Positions 9,001 to 16,553 of a stretch of 64,000 bases of DNA are shown here, one piece after another. Position 1 is the first letter of the stretch. The number at the start of each line of letters is the position of its first letter. The notes beneath the pieces are model-generated. The model did not search any database. It saw only the letters and a list, made by a program, of their open reading frames with translations, and had not been told where the DNA came from. Source of the DNA: Teredinibacter turnerae (lineage in GTDB: Bacteria > Pseudomonadota > Gammaproteobacteria > Pseudomonadales > Cellvibrionaceae). The DNA is taken from NCBI RefSeq assembly GCF_037935975.1, contig NZ_CP149817.1:3472001-3536000 (forward strand), read 5' to 3'. Both the position numbers and the translations under genes were made by a program.

Positions 9001-11723
9001 TTGCCTGCATTTCCACCATCTGCCCCGCCATCGGTGCTATCTGTATTATTTCGTTCGTACGCGTCTAAACCGTCTCCACCACTAGTTTTCAACGCTCCAA
9101 GTTCATTTAGAGTAAGAGAACTCGAAGTAATTTCAATATCGCCACCTTTACCGCCCTTACCTCGCACGTCGCCGCTGTCATGCCCAACACCACTGCCGCC
9201 TTCTGTAACAAACTCAGATTCTAGTACCAACTCCGCCGACGTTGCTGTTAAAGTGATATTACCGCCGTCACCTCCATTGCCTCTATCGCTGCTATCGTCT
9301 CCGGATGCATCACCGCCGATGGAGGTAACCTTACCCTTAATGTCGATACACTCTTCGGAGCAACCGTTTATGGTTATCGAAATATCGCCACCCTTGCCAC
9401 CCGGCCTACCAATTTCGTCGCTCTCTCGACCATAGTCACCAGAGCCACCATCTGCTCGTATTGAAGTAAGATGATCACCGTTATCTTTACCTAATAACGA
9501 GACCACCCCACCAGTAGCACCGATACTGACATTGCCCGCGTTACCGCCATCCTCTCCAAGGTCATCGTCATGAACCCCGTCGCGCCCTAAGGTTATAATG
9601 GCTTCACCTGAGATAGCACCACTACGGCTTGTGAGATTAACAGCTCCTCCATCTAACGTATCGACGGCGGTGGTATCTAAAATACCGAAATTGATTGACC
9701 TTGCCTCTATCGTAAGTGAACCGCCGTTAGTGGTGATTGTACTGCCGGGTGCCGAGGTGAAATTGCCATTTGTTCCTGAAGCGTCGTCATCAAAATCCGC
9801 AATAAAATTAATTGCCGCCGCGCGAATTTCTAGGCCCGAATTGTTATTGATAATGTTGTTATCGGCGTGAAAATTAATTGTGCCGCCTGGGGTGAGGATA
9901 TTGGCGCTTTCGCCGATTACTATGTTGTTGGCGGCGTTGAAGTTTAGGGAGAGGCTGTAATCTGGACTAGATCGGGCTATAGCGTTGATAGAACCAGTTA
10001 AATTAATATTATTATCGGCAATTAGTGTAAGTGTTCTAGAGCTGGAAAGTTTAGTATCGGTGCTTAAGATCCCTGAGAAGTCGATATCGCCAGCCTCGCC
10101 ACCCGTATCTGATGCTGTGTAAATAATGACATCAGTTCCGTAATCCTCAGTGCCAGAGCCCTGAATTACATTCAAGAGCGTTTGTATTTTAATTACCGCA
10201 CCGCTCTCTGTTGGTCGAAAAACAACAGTATCATCGCCTTCATCCGCTCCCGGTGCACCACTATCAGGATCGTCACTAATGGTAATATTAAAAGGGTCGA
10301 TCAACCATTCACCCGCTTGCCCCAATGAATTTCTAGAACCGGCCAACGGGATACTGGTAATTTCAAAACCCTGCAAACCGGAGCTTTCGATAAAGCCCCC
10401 GTTGCCGGAATTCAGACCACTCTGTGCGGCCAAATGGCCATAGCTTCGCAGTGTGTTGGCCGCAAAGGCAATAATACGGCCACCGTCACCGTCCGAAATC
10501 GCACTCGCATTAGTAAAGGAGTTACGGCCAATAAAGGTAAACTCGGCATTGCGTACCAACGGGTTCTTTCCTGAACGATCCCCGCCAATAAGAATATCGC
10601 CACCACCAAGCGCACCTTGCGTATTAACTACGGAATTGCCGAACAGACCAACGTTATAACCCAATAGGCGAATCTCACCTGCAATACCGTCACTGTTATT
10701 GGCGGAAACAACGGCGTTATCGGTAAGCAGGGTGGTGTCATTCGCGTGTAGCTCAATATGGCCGCCTGCACCGTCGGCATGTAACTCGCCCGAGGAGGTC
10801 ACATTTTCGCCAACAGCAACAATCGAACCGGCTGCGCCGTCGGCCCTGGAGACAGAAAGCGAACCGGTATTAACCACATCGCCCCCGGCACCCAGAGTGA
10901 ACGAACCGTCCTCATGCACCACCACACTTTTTGCCTGGCCTTCGTGATTAACCGCTTGCGAGAAAATATCCTCACTTACACTTCCTGTAAGCAGTATCTG
11001 CCCGCCACTGGCATCGATGCGGCCACTGTTAATCACTGCCGCATCGACACCGAGGTCGCTTTCCAGAGTTTCTCGGCTAACGCGTACCCCCATCAACCCA
11101 TTTTGGTCGAAAGTTAATACCGCTTCGTTGCCTGCCGCCAGGTTCACCCGGCCCAAACGGGCTGCAATAAGCCCGTGGTTTTCCACACGCTTGCCCACCA
11201 GGCTCACGCTGCCGCCTAAAGCTGCATTTATAAGCCCATGGTTGACGACTGCACCCTCAGTACCGCTGATGCCTTCCAGGGCAAATTCGCCATTTAAAAA
11301 ATCGTCCGTGCGAATATTTAACCCGGAAGCCAGCAGGCCGCCCACATTCACGGATGCCCCTTCGCCAAAAATAATGCCGTGGGGGTTAATTAAAAAGACC
11401 TGGCCGTTAGCATCGATCTGACCGTGAATTTGCGAGCCACGATTGCTGAGAATTCGGTTAAGGGAAATGGAAGAGGAACTGGGCTGAATATACTGAACGC
11501 GTTCATTGGCTGCCACATCGTAGCTTTGCCAGTCGATGGCCATCCGGTCCGTTTGCTGGGTAATGGTGGTGGTATTCCCCGCGTTGGAAATAGACCCAGA
11601 ACCGCCGGTGACTGTGCCGCCCTCCGGGCCAGCAATCACCAGGCCAGACGCCATTTGTACTGCCAGCGCCAAACAGGAAAGTTTAAATCCCTTTTGTTGG
11701 TCACACTTCCGAGTATTTTTCAT
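1..11723 (-). CDS. Giant FHA/TpsA-type secreted adhesin with RTX-like repeats (partial, runs off left edge)
   Basis: The minus-strand frame is open from an ATG at 11723 to the window edge, over 3,900 codons, with the C-terminus missing. Residues 1-31 form a signal peptide ending near VIAG. Next is a TPS/haemagglutination-activity domain containing GQVFLINPHGIIFGEGASVN, the hallmark that directs export through a TpsB outer-membrane pore. A beta-helical region of about 1,000 residues follows, rich in NxG and GGxGG turns. The part coded by roughly 1-8500 is made of units with GGxGxDxF turns resembling RTX calcium-binding repeats, alternating with stretches of the type 'xFSGIExL'. I checked the frame at several points, including codons at 8216 and 59, and found no shift. 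It lies 53 bp after a lipoprotein gene and is probably co-transcribed with it. A role in adhesion or substrate binding is inferred from the family. No TpsB gene is visible. Confidence 0.9.
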   Translation of the reverse strand, partial: MKNTRKCDQQKGFKLSCLALAVQMASGLVIAGPEGGTVTGGSGSISNAGNTTTITQQTDRMAIDWQSYDVAANERVQYIQPSSSSISLNRILSNRGSQIHGQIDANGQVFLINPHGIIFGEGASVNVGGLLASGLNIRTDDFLNGEFALEGISGTEGAVVNHGLINAALGGSVSLVGKRVENHGLIAARLGRVNLAAGNEAVLTFDQNGLMGVRVSRETLESDLGVDAAVINSGRIDASGGQILLTGSVSEDIFSQAVNHEGQAKSVVVHEDGSFTLGAGGDVVNTGSLSVSRADGAAGSIVAVGENVTSSGELHADGAGGHIELHANDTTLLTDNAVVSANNSDGIAGEIRLLGYNVGLFGNSVVNTQGALGGGDILIGGDRSGKNPLVRNAEFTFIGRNSFTNASAISDGDGGRIIAFAANTLRSYGHLAAQSGLNSGNGGFIESSGLQGFEITSIPLAGSRNSLGQAGEWLIDPFNITISDDPDSGAPGADEGDDTVVFRPTESGAVIKIQTLLNVIQGSGTEDYGTDVIIYTASDTGGEAGDIDFSGILSTDTKLSSSRTLTLIADNNINLTGSINAIARSSPDYSLSLNFNAANNIVIGESANILTPGGTINFHADNNIINNNSGLEIRAAAINFIADFDDDASGTNGNFTSAPGSTITTNGGSLTIEARSINFGILDTTAVDTLDGGAVNLTSRSGAISGEAIITLGRDGVHDDDLGEDGGNAGNVSIGATGGVVSLLGKDNGDHLTSIRADGGSGDYGRESDEIGRPGGKGGDISITINGCSEECIDIKGKVTSIGGDASGDDSSDRGNGGDGGNITLTATSAELVLESEFVTEGGSGVGHDSGDVRGKGGKGGDIEITSSSLTLNELGALKTSGGDGLDAYERNNTDSTDGGADGGNAGNITIVTGNLTLSGLLASEGGNAGVQLLLNGPVHPGNTASGKGGNGGHISLSANSIEVDADFSVKAGDGGEAYGGTGAPGTDGDYRVTLTGSIAVAKILYDANFSYDVNIEGETGEDSASLFGPTLSDSDDEGNEPDGNAWTITGLNTGTLNSNITFSNIGNLVGGDNADVFTLQEDGRILGSIKGGAGDDQIIGSDNSLTWALNVEGVLNSDGTSMDEIRYGHIFIDENGDYQKGASETVHVGRFEEIEILTGGGASDTFYLGTNNLDLTIDGGDGDGDGDGDGDGDGLDTIIAETTATTFTINGDVVEQGSVVDLDNNWTIDGTQDKLIIDPNGSSSQVNFSGIEKVTGGKATDTFTLAETSTISLDGGEGIDELKATGGNGETNNWEISGGDSGNLNSQVFAGIENLTGSDADDVFTLSGTGAISGTITGGGGTDTIEGKNIDSIWLLTSDTDPTPTLFGKLISDGDSNGNDDSEDETATDSILIARFEDIETLQGGTAKDTYRVEADGHQLTIKDSGGTNAIYANTGKDNTWAINDTSTTDNTNDSRLTTEAGSTSIYFEGVQQLYGGGDTSDDFTVSGDSFTGVSYVNGMGGAGDELDVSATDLGSVTVALGGAFDGATIQADNIESVDGSGDGDRLVVSYATHNQWDITNVNQGDITLTEIDDNTKTFSVSFTGVSSLQGGTGNDDFSIADGGSLTGPAAAIDGAEGANTLSVTKSADVGWVLDGISKGRVEYGTNSISFAGIGSITGNSTNDSFTGLGAATNWDISKVTGGDLYERNTDGSNGDKLITISGMETLNGGSNVDVFAISSNSVTSINGGTGNDAYNINTTGLTLSITDAGGDEDSITAATGTDNYWAITGLTGGTLSDGLDAPASGDPNISFSGIDQLVGENDFVDTFVFSIADASIVVDGGTQSPSDTINDIASYAGVAGELNVTVGNAGLLNIEEIQGGANAATSTIYGSDSADTISISGHNAGSIGTTLFSGFGNVDAAGGNDTLTVTAAGALDGALSGGTGSDEFTVTSLADIQIYGGTAGEDASGFTDILSAADSTDLSWSIGVNSSVGTVNFRGIETVRGGSVHDSFNVIAAGVTRLEGRGGNDAFKIGEDISITIAGGSRTTPDGDTIELTHNNPATWTLDGSPSVANGTATVNFSNIETVYGNSGVDSFDITAASVDFIYGGGGDDIFNALSTLDITLSGEAGSDLIDLTDTGSVTWTIDGDAFGDRASSVKFLGMESAQGGSGVDTFNVTASSVAKLNGDSGNDIFNINADNLSFTIADTGGDDTIYAATGTANYWTVTGEDSGKLSSNATALPAISFSGIDQLVGENDFVDTFVFSIADASIVVDGGTQSPSDTINDIASYAGVAGELNVTVGNAGLLNIEEIQGGANAATSTIYGSDNADTISISGHNAGSIGTTLFSGFGNVDAAGGNDTLAVTAAGALDGALSGGTGSDEFTVTSLADIQIYGGTASEDASGFTDILSAADSTDLSWSIGVNSSVGTVNFRGIETVRGGSADDTFTVSASDVTSLEGLAGDDAFKIGQNVSITIAGGGQTTATPNGDTIELTHTAPATWTLGSSPSVTNGTATVNFSNIETVYGNSGVDTFDITVASVDSIYGGGGNDIFNTLSTLDITLSGEAGSDLIDLTDTGSVTWTIDGDAFGERAGSVKFLGMESAQGGSGMDTFNVTASSVAKLDGGAGNDNFNIDADNLSFSIQDTAGASDTINAATATANYWTVSGDDSGKLSSNATTLPAISFSGIDQLVGENNFVDTFVFSIANASIVVDGGTQSPSDTINDIASYAGVAGELNVTVGNAGLLNIEEIQGGANAATSTIYGSDNADTISISGHNAGSIGTTLFSGFGNVDAAGGNDTLTVTAGGALDGALSGGSGSDRFNVAADVGLRIYGDTSTTSSSGTDVIALAHDGDAQWNIAGVSTVTNESATVTFSGIETVEGQAGTDTFTVTADGVARIEGGGGADVFNVLSTVNTVLVGGSQPDGAFDSLTLTDTGSVNWTVNGDSQGDSVGNVRFSGVEQAYGSSGADTFTISANTVGSFYGRGGDDWFVIGSNSVVAFVDGGSHSTGGADHIDLNFSTSASWNINGQTDGSGQVVETVAPSSGGGTVSFANVEFAHGSSGRDTFNIGSASLKHIFGDEGSDTFNVQYGFTPIISGNTNTGSGNGTDVLVLNHSNAADWTLDATPTVSNGGSTELSFSGIETVRGSSGKDTFTLSENSVARIEGGAGDDDFILQRADLTITIDGGTSNADTLTVDAATDLNWSLTGAMSTLAPSAGGGSEVTFSNIETINAGSGADLFEISGAAVQSVFGRGGNDTFQIVDASVSGVSLDGGSGVTNTLELAHNGGANWVLDVSGGSINTTGVIDITFTGVNQLSGSEYDDGGGVDTFTINSAFTGDIASRGGADIFNINAAINGTLNGGTGADTFYISATVNNGLADSSDILGENGADTFYLNNNVVSTRISGGLSNSTGDTIFGYTTDSQWDLGTSLSTVASGAASTTFSGIENLEGRNSAADTFHLSNGVPLDFFSINAGDAESVVDSLDVSAYELTNNQLDINSSIVQDLVNNVERVVGSGTQELTATSVAGETVNWILADVDGGIAENEGTVNGFEFVGFNSLVGSAGNDIFTFNGATLTGDIDGAGGTNTVSRTDLAGAATWSITDENAGSLTGLSGSFSNIYKLVGNSLNDSFEFIDTRTGGPNRNGVWLGEIEGGAGNGTDAITSKKEQGSVWRIRGNGAGSVDGWLADFSGIEQLNGAQEYADTFNIYDQGKIQSIFGGDSTPNNNHDILNAENSANLNTWELDRENGGALYVGEGDAREVMVANFDSVEELIGAGGKDVFRFIDAGSISGKIYGENPSGGYAPETNNLTDTLDLTQYTKTVVVIIGQGGDSGGASGDIAGSFAIESVEVTLFDSSNENQRTELHGTGNISQWQITGENTIFIPELGLTYSGYKYLVGRSEVSDTFTFFENGALTGGIKGNGASG
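3333..4646. repeat. Large in-frame tandem repeat inside the adhesin gene, copy 1 (about 1314 bp)
   Basis: The block starting with ACCACCGCTGAGCGCGCC at 3333 recurs at 4647 (1314 bp later) and again at 5952. All periods are multiples of three, so each copy adds about 436 residues of RTX-like repeat protein. Similarity was judged by eye and not scored. Confidence 0.85.
4647..5951. repeat. Large in-frame tandem repeat inside the adhesin gene, copy 2 (1305 bp)
   Basis: Second copy of the 1.3-kb block, 9 bp shorter than copy 1 because of a small in-frame difference near 5630-5655. Parts are nearly identical to copy 1 (for example 4647-5050 against 3333-3736), which points to recent duplication or gene conversion. 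Confidence 0.85.
5952..6345. repeat. Partial third copy of the 1.3-kb adhesin repeat
   Basis: This matches the first 390 bp or so of copies 1 and 2. It diverges after about 6345, where the shared TTGGTCGATACC is followed by different sequence. The array therefore holds about 2.3 copies. Confidence 0.8.
8141..8184. repeat. CATCAC hexanucleotide microsatellite coding for (Gly-Asp)n
   Basis: About seven CATCAC units lie within the adhesin gene. On the coding (minus) strand they read as alternating Gly-Asp. Slippage by one 6-bp unit keeps the frame, so copy-number change would alter repeat length and not switch the gene off. Confidence 0.85.
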
Positions 11724-14002
11724 CGCTTTAACCCTGCTCAACTGCACTATTCCACCCTAACCATAAACAATAAATACTAGTTACTTTTAGAAATAACCAC
11801 ACGCTGCCCGGTTACCAAATCAACCGCAAATATTGCGTTCTGCGTATTGTCAAACACAAACGCAAACTCATAATCCGGATGAATCGTAATCGCGTTGGGC
11901 TCGTCGAACTCCATATTGGAATCAAATTCAGAGAACAGATTGGCAGCACCCGTGTCCAGCCCCACCGCTAACAAGGTGTCATTATTTATATTTAGGTACC
12001 CATGGATAATTGCACGATTGCGACCGTGATACACATCGAATGCAATAGCGCCTCCCGACATCCAGGCACTGGTTTCAATTGATGTGGCCGGGTCCGCAAA
12101 CAAGGCGCGTGCGCCAGTATCCGGATCGACTTCAAAAATCTGCCCGCTTACTCTGTTGGTTACCAACAAACGATCTGTGCCCGGTATCAATTTAATGTCT
12201 GTGGGCTCGTGATAGGGCAGTACTGCATCGGGAATGGTATTCGAGGAAAATACTGAAAATTCTGTCAAATCCATATCGACCGATCCGATCATATTTTCAT
12301 ATGTTATTGCGATCAAAATACGGGGCTGGTCCTGCGTAACACGGTCCACCAGCATGCGTCTTAAGCTGAATTTATCCGGTAACGTTAATTTATCAGCGAG
12401 GTTTAATGCGTGTGTGACTTGCATGCTTGCAAGATCGACCCGATAAATAATGTGATCACCTGGCGCCGTCGACAGCACATACAGCGCATTGGTCTCCTTA
12501 TCGAGCGCCATACTTTCGGAGATTGTCCGATCCGTTGGTAATCCCGTGATTCTAGTTTCCGTGCGTATACCCGTGGCCAAATCAACCGATCGGATTTTTC
12601 CATCGTAATAACGTCGCCCAATCAGTAAACGTGGATTACCCAGTGTATCGTCAACAACGACAGTTCGACTCGGTTCAAAAACCACCCCCTCGTGCGGAAA
12701 CGCATTAGCAAAAGACTCCCGCCGCATATTCACCGCAGCCGCCTCGGTATTCACATTCCCGGCTTCATCAGTCACAACAATAGTGATGGCGTTATCGCCT
12801 TCCAATAAATCCAATTGCGTTCGCCAGGTGGCGAAGTTATCGGTGCTCTCTATGCTGGCACCACTGTCCTGGCCATTCACAAATATTTTTAGGTCGGTAA
12901 TTTGGCTGAGGTTGTCTTCGGCAGAGCCGCGCACAATAACGGAGGTGTTGGCGGTTTTTGCCGTGGGTGGCGGGAAGGCGATTTTGGCAGTGGGGGCTTG
13001 CAGGTCTTTTACGGTGGTGACCGAAAAGCTGTTGGCGATACCACCAATGGTTAAGGTCGCCATGGCAACCGTGTTTGCTGTAGCGGCTGAGGTCAGGCGC
13101 AATACAACATTGTCACCAGCTTGTACTGTGCCCTCTTCGCTAGTGAATGGCTGGTCGTTAATGGCATATTCACCATCAGCTACCACAATAGGCGCGGCAT
13201 CATTAATGCCTGAAATTGTAATAGCATCAGCGGAGTAGACCGTATTTAAATCCGCGTCCATAACCGATTCAAAACTAAATGCATCCGGCTCAATATCCTG
13301 CGCGAGGGTAGTAACAGCAAGCGTGCCTTTCACACCGCCAATATCCAGTACTGCTGCGGTTTCGGTAGAAAAGTTTGTTGAGGAAAACACTTTAACGGTA
13401 ACGGTTTCACCGCTCTCGATGGTACCGGCCGCGCTGGTAAAGTCGCCATCGCCAATCGCATACTCACCGTTGCTAACAGATATAGGCGCGGCATCGTTAA
13501 TACCCGTAATAGTCGCGCTTGTCGTATACGCCGTTGCTAAATCCACATCGGTTTTCGCCGCAAAACTGAATGGCTCCGGCGTAATATCCTGCGGGACAGT
13601 CACCACAGTAAACGACGTTTCGTAATCGCCCACGCTCACCGTAATCGCCACTTCATCGCCAAATTCCGCACCGGCCTGGGTTTTAATTTGCAGTGTTTGG
13701 CCGTTGGCGATGGTGGTATTACCGGTTGTGAAATCTCCGCTGGCAATGCTGTACTCGGCCCCAGCCGATACAACCAGCGGCGCTTGGGTGTTAATACCTG
13801 CAATGGTGACCGTGTTGGTTAATACCTCGGCACTGCGCGCGTAAGTGGATTGTTCCAGGGTAAAGGTAAAAGCCTCTGGCGAGGTATCGGGAACCGGTGT
13901 GGGCGGGAACGGTGTTGGCGTTATTGTTGGCGTTGTTGTCGGCGCCATCGTTGGCGTGGGCGTAACTGACGGCGCAACTGTTGGAGTGGGTGATGCTGAT
14001 GG
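11217..14002. repeat. Long direct repeat, copy 1: lipoprotein body plus 5' end of tpsA
   Basis: This stretch is near-identical by eye to 18581-21373. It covers most of the lipoprotein gene, the short gap and about the first 170 codons of the adhesin. Homology stops inside both coding regions: just after the lipoprotein PT-linker start on the right and at AAAGCT on the left. Confidence 0.85.
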
Positions 14003-14110
14003 GTCGACATCGTCATCATCATCACCACATGCGACAAGGGTGATTAAAGTTGTGGACACCAACAACGCTTTAAGGGAACGGGAAAAACGGGTGGAATACG
14101 AAGATAGCAT
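11777..14110 (-). CDS. Lipoprotein with PT-rich linker, three Ig-like repeats and a C-terminal beta-propeller-like domain
   Basis: The 777-residue protein has a lipobox (LVAC, Cys at about residue 29) followed by GDDDDD. A Pro/Thr-rich linker (residues 40-75) comes next. Three repeats of about 90 residues begin with PEAFTF, PEPFSF or PDAFSF and share 'ISGINDAAPI' cores. An Ig-like module (about 370-470) starts with 'APTAKIAFPPP'. The last 300 residues read like NHL/YVTN-type propeller blades ('GKIRSVDLATG', 'QIFEVDPDTGAR', 'AIFAVDLVTGQR'). The family is not recognised by name. It is probably outer-membrane anchored and lies directly upstream of the adhesin on the same strand, so it may assist or tether it; that role is inference. 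Its paralogue at 19121-21505 has an unrelated signal peptide. Confidence 0.8.
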   Translation of the reverse strand: MLSSYSTRFSRSLKALLVSTTLITLVACGDDDDDVDPSASPTPTVAPSVTPTPTMAPTTTPTITPTPFPPTPVPDTSPEAFTFTLEQSTYARSAEVLTNTVTIAGINTQAPLVVSAGAEYSIASGDFTTGNTTIANGQTLQIKTQAGAEFGDEVAITVSVGDYETSFTVVTVPQDITPEPFSFAAKTDVDLATAYTTSATITGINDAAPISVSNGEYAIGDGDFTSAAGTIESGETVTVKVFSSTNFSTETAAVLDIGGVKGTLAVTTLAQDIEPDAFSFESVMDADLNTVYSADAITISGINDAAPIVVADGEYAINDQPFTSEEGTVQAGDNVVLRLTSAATANTVAMATLTIGGIANSFSVTTVKDLQAPTAKIAFPPPTAKTANTSVIVRGSAEDNLSQITDLKIFVNGQDSGASIESTDNFATWRTQLDLLEGDNAITIVVTDEAGNVNTEAAAVNMRRESFANAFPHEGVVFEPSRTVVVDDTLGNPRLLIGRRYYDGKIRSVDLATGIRTETRITGLPTDRTISESMALDKETNALYVLSTAPGDHIIYRVDLASMQVTHALNLADKLTLPDKFSLRRMLVDRVTQDQPRILIAITYENMIGSVDMDLTEFSVFSSNTIPDAVLPYHEPTDIKLIPGTDRLLVTNRVSGQIFEVDPDTGARALFADPATSIETSAWMSGGAIAFDVYHGRNRAIIHGYLNINNDTLLAVGLDTGAANLFSEFDSNMEFDEPNAITIHPDYEFAFVFDNTQNAIFAVDLVTGQRVVISKSN

Positions 14111-15082
14111 GAGAGACCATTCCTTGTTTCGTACTTATTTATTAGGGCAAAATCACTATTTGCCGCGACTTTATAAAGTCTGATTTATACCACACGGTGT
14201 TTGTGTAGTACGTGCAACCTGTCGCTAAATTAAACTATGTAACTGAGCGCAATGATCAGTACAAATAATTAAAAAAGCATCAAATATCAGATACACAGCA
14301 ACGCCCTCAGTGAAATAATCACAAAGCGAATACCGTAGATGTAAACCTGAGAACCAGCGCGCACTATCGATGCAAGAAAAATCGACGTGAGGCTTGAAAT
14401 GCTGCGAGAAGCAGACGATGCAAAAGCGAGTTTATATGGCACGATAAACTTCCATGTGGCACGTAAAAATTATTTGGCAGCTAAACCATTAGCGGCGTTC
14501 AATAATACGAGGGAACAACCCATCTGTGAAGCCAATCACTGTTTTTTTATGTACGAATGGGAATGGGACAGGCACGAAGGAATGGGACAGGCGCTTTGTT
14601 TTCAAGCGGGACTGCTTGAATGAGGGACATGAAAGAGGGACAGGCACCTTTGAAAGATTCTGTTCAAAAGGGTGCAAGATTGGGACAGGCTCTTTGTACG
14701 CGGGCTCTACATACGGAGATATAAAGACAGGACAGGCGCCTCTAATACAATTTAGGTGCTTATTTCTTACGCGCGAGGGCGACAGTTTCCTACAAGACCA
14801 GAAGCTTACTCTGCAATAACGTGCAAAGTAATGCAGCGCTCAATAGGAAAATGACTATAAAAGGAATTGGACAGGCACCGTAACAGTTAAAAAGAGGGAA
14901 GCTGAAAAGGACAGGCATCATTTAAGCAACACTACCAGATGGATCTAGATTACCAATAGCGTGAAAATCACCGTCAATATCCAACTTCAACCAACACCTT
15001 TGATAATTGAAACCGGTCAGACTATTGACATATACACCAGCCCCATTAAACTGTTTATAAATACAGTACTCTGGTATACATC
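14111..15082. other. Gene-free region with left arm of RAYT-associated motifs
   Basis: No convincing gene is present. The left part (14111-14560) carries the upstream sequence of the lipoprotein gene. From 14565 onward there are seven copies of GGGACAGGC or a one-base variant, all in the same orientation, leading up to the transposase gene. Confidence 0.6.
14565..14917 (+). repeat. Left array of GGGACAGGC(A/G) motifs (seven copies)
   Basis: Copies start at 14565, 14584, 14637, 14682, 14729, 14868 and 14908; the last three carry AGGACAGGC or TGGACAGGC. All read GGGACAGGC on the plus strand, opposite to every copy right of the transposase. Such short dispersed motifs next to a Y1 transposase match the REP/RAYT arrangement. 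Confidence 0.8.
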
Positions 15083-16048
15083 ATGACTCGTCCACGGAAG
15101 GAATTAGTCGACATTGCTGATACACGCTATTACCACATTGTTTCCCGCTGTGTCCGGCGATCTTTTTTATGTGGTAAGGACGAATCTACAGGCAGGAGCT
15201 ACGAGCACCGGCGCCAATGGATTGAGGATCGAATTCATTTACTCTCTTCACTTTTCGGCATAGATATCTGCGCCTATGCGGTAATGTCTAACCATTTGCA
15301 TCTTGTGGTGAAACTGTCACCAGAAGAAATAGCAGCGCTCGAAGATTATGATGTCGTAACCCGCTGGCGATACCTTTTCAAAGGTCCCCACCTGGTTCAA
15401 CAATGGTACAAAGGTGCGAGACTAAGCGACACAGAACTCGACGAAGTGAAATCTGCTATAGCGGTTCTTCGCAACAGACTAAGCAACCTCGGTTGGTTTA
15501 TGAAATGCCTCAACGAACCGATAGCAAAGAGAGCCAACGAGGAGGACCAGTGTAGCGGGCATTTTTGGGAATCCCGTTATAAATCGCAAGCGTTACTGAG
15601 TGAAAATGCACTACTTGCAGCGATGGCCTATGTGGATCTTAATCCCGTCCGCGCAGGAATTGCTGTATCACCACAAACATCCGATCATACCAGCTTAAAA
15701 TTGAGGCTATCCGCTAATAAAAAGGCAGAAATTAAACACAAACCTTCGTCAAAAAATATAACGAAACGATCCGAAAAATTTGACTACAAACCACTATTCT
15801 CGTTTAAACGCTCAGCAAGCGAACTTAGAGAATCCCAATTACCCATCACCTTTCACGAGTATCTGCAACTAATTGAGTTCGCTCTACGAAAATACAAAAA
15901 TCAACCAGAAGTGGGTCAGCTTCATCATATACTTGAGGTTCCGAACCAGATTAACGCTGCCACATGGATAACAGATTCAACAGAGTTCGAAAGTATTTAC
16001 AGAAGAAGGTTTTCGACAAAATTAAAAAAGGCTCAATGCGCAGCGTAA
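15083..16048 (+). CDS. REP-associated tyrosine transposase (RAYT, Y1 HUH family)
   Basis: The 321-residue protein begins MTRPRKELVDIADTRYYHIV, typical of the IS200/REP Y1 transposase family. The HUH metal-binding motif appears as NHLHLVVKLS near residue 70. The catalytic-tyrosine helix appears as AMAYVDLNPVRAGIA near residue 190, preceded by GHFWESRYKSQALL. RAYT proteins are single-copy domesticated relatives of IS200/IS605 transposases that act on REP hairpins as single-stranded DNA. Here the gene sits between oppositely oriented arrays of the GCCTGTCCC motif, the probable substrate. The C-terminal 100 residues are basic. The ATG at 15083 directly follows a gene-free leader. The reading frame is intact. 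Confidence 0.93.
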   Translation: MTRPRKELVDIADTRYYHIVSRCVRRSFLCGKDESTGRSYEHRRQWIEDRIHLLSSLFGIDICAYAVMSNHLHLVVKLSPEEIAALEDYDVVTRWRYLFKGPHLVQQWYKGARLSDTELDEVKSAIAVLRNRLSNLGWFMKCLNEPIAKRANEEDQCSGHFWESRYKSQALLSENALLAAMAYVDLNPVRAGIAVSPQTSDHTSLKLRLSANKKAEIKHKPSSKNITKRSEKFDYKPLFSFKRSASELRESQLPITFHEYLQLIEFALRKYKNQPEVGQLHHILEVPNQINAATWITDSTEFESIYRRRFSTKLKKAQCAA

Positions 16049-16553
16049 ACATCGATCAAGACGCCAGATTTTAGCGCAACGTTTAGCTCTCCGCTCAACT
16101 GATTACCTTTAAGCTACGAAGCGCCCCCTTTTGCGTACAATCATCGTGTTACGGCGGATAAATTTGCGCAAAGATATCCGTAAACTCAACATACATCTCC
16201 TCACTAGAAAAATTTTCAATTTGGTTTCCCCTCCGTGCAATCTGTGGACGTGTTTGCCTGTGAGTTTTCTTTTTGTAAAGCTTTGGTGACTGTCCCTTTC
16301 AAACCGGTGCTTTTCATTCCGCCCCCTACATATTTCCCTTCCCGCAAATTAGGTTCATGTGCCTGTCCCATTATGGGGTTAAGATGCCTGTCCCTCTACC
16401 GTGGCTCCTTTGGCGTGGGCATTGCTTCACTGCTATAACTGTGGATGTCACATTGCTCAATTGAACTCATCTAAGCGCAGGAACTCCATTTACAAGCACG
16501 TTTGTTGTATCTGCGTTTTGTAACGATTTAAGGAGGCTCCCATCTGGACTTTA
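16049..16553. other. Gene-free region between transposase and MFS gene, with right-arm motifs
   Basis: No gene is recognised. GCCTGTCCC occurs at 16361 and 16386, and a degenerate GTGACTGTCCC at 16286. AGGAGG at 16531-16536 may be the ribosome-binding site of the next gene. Confidence 0.6.
16361..16394 (-). repeat. Two GCCTGTCCC motifs downstream of the RAYT gene
   Basis: Copies at 16361-16369 and 16386-16394 are inverted relative to the left array. They are the first members of the right arm. Confidence 0.75.
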
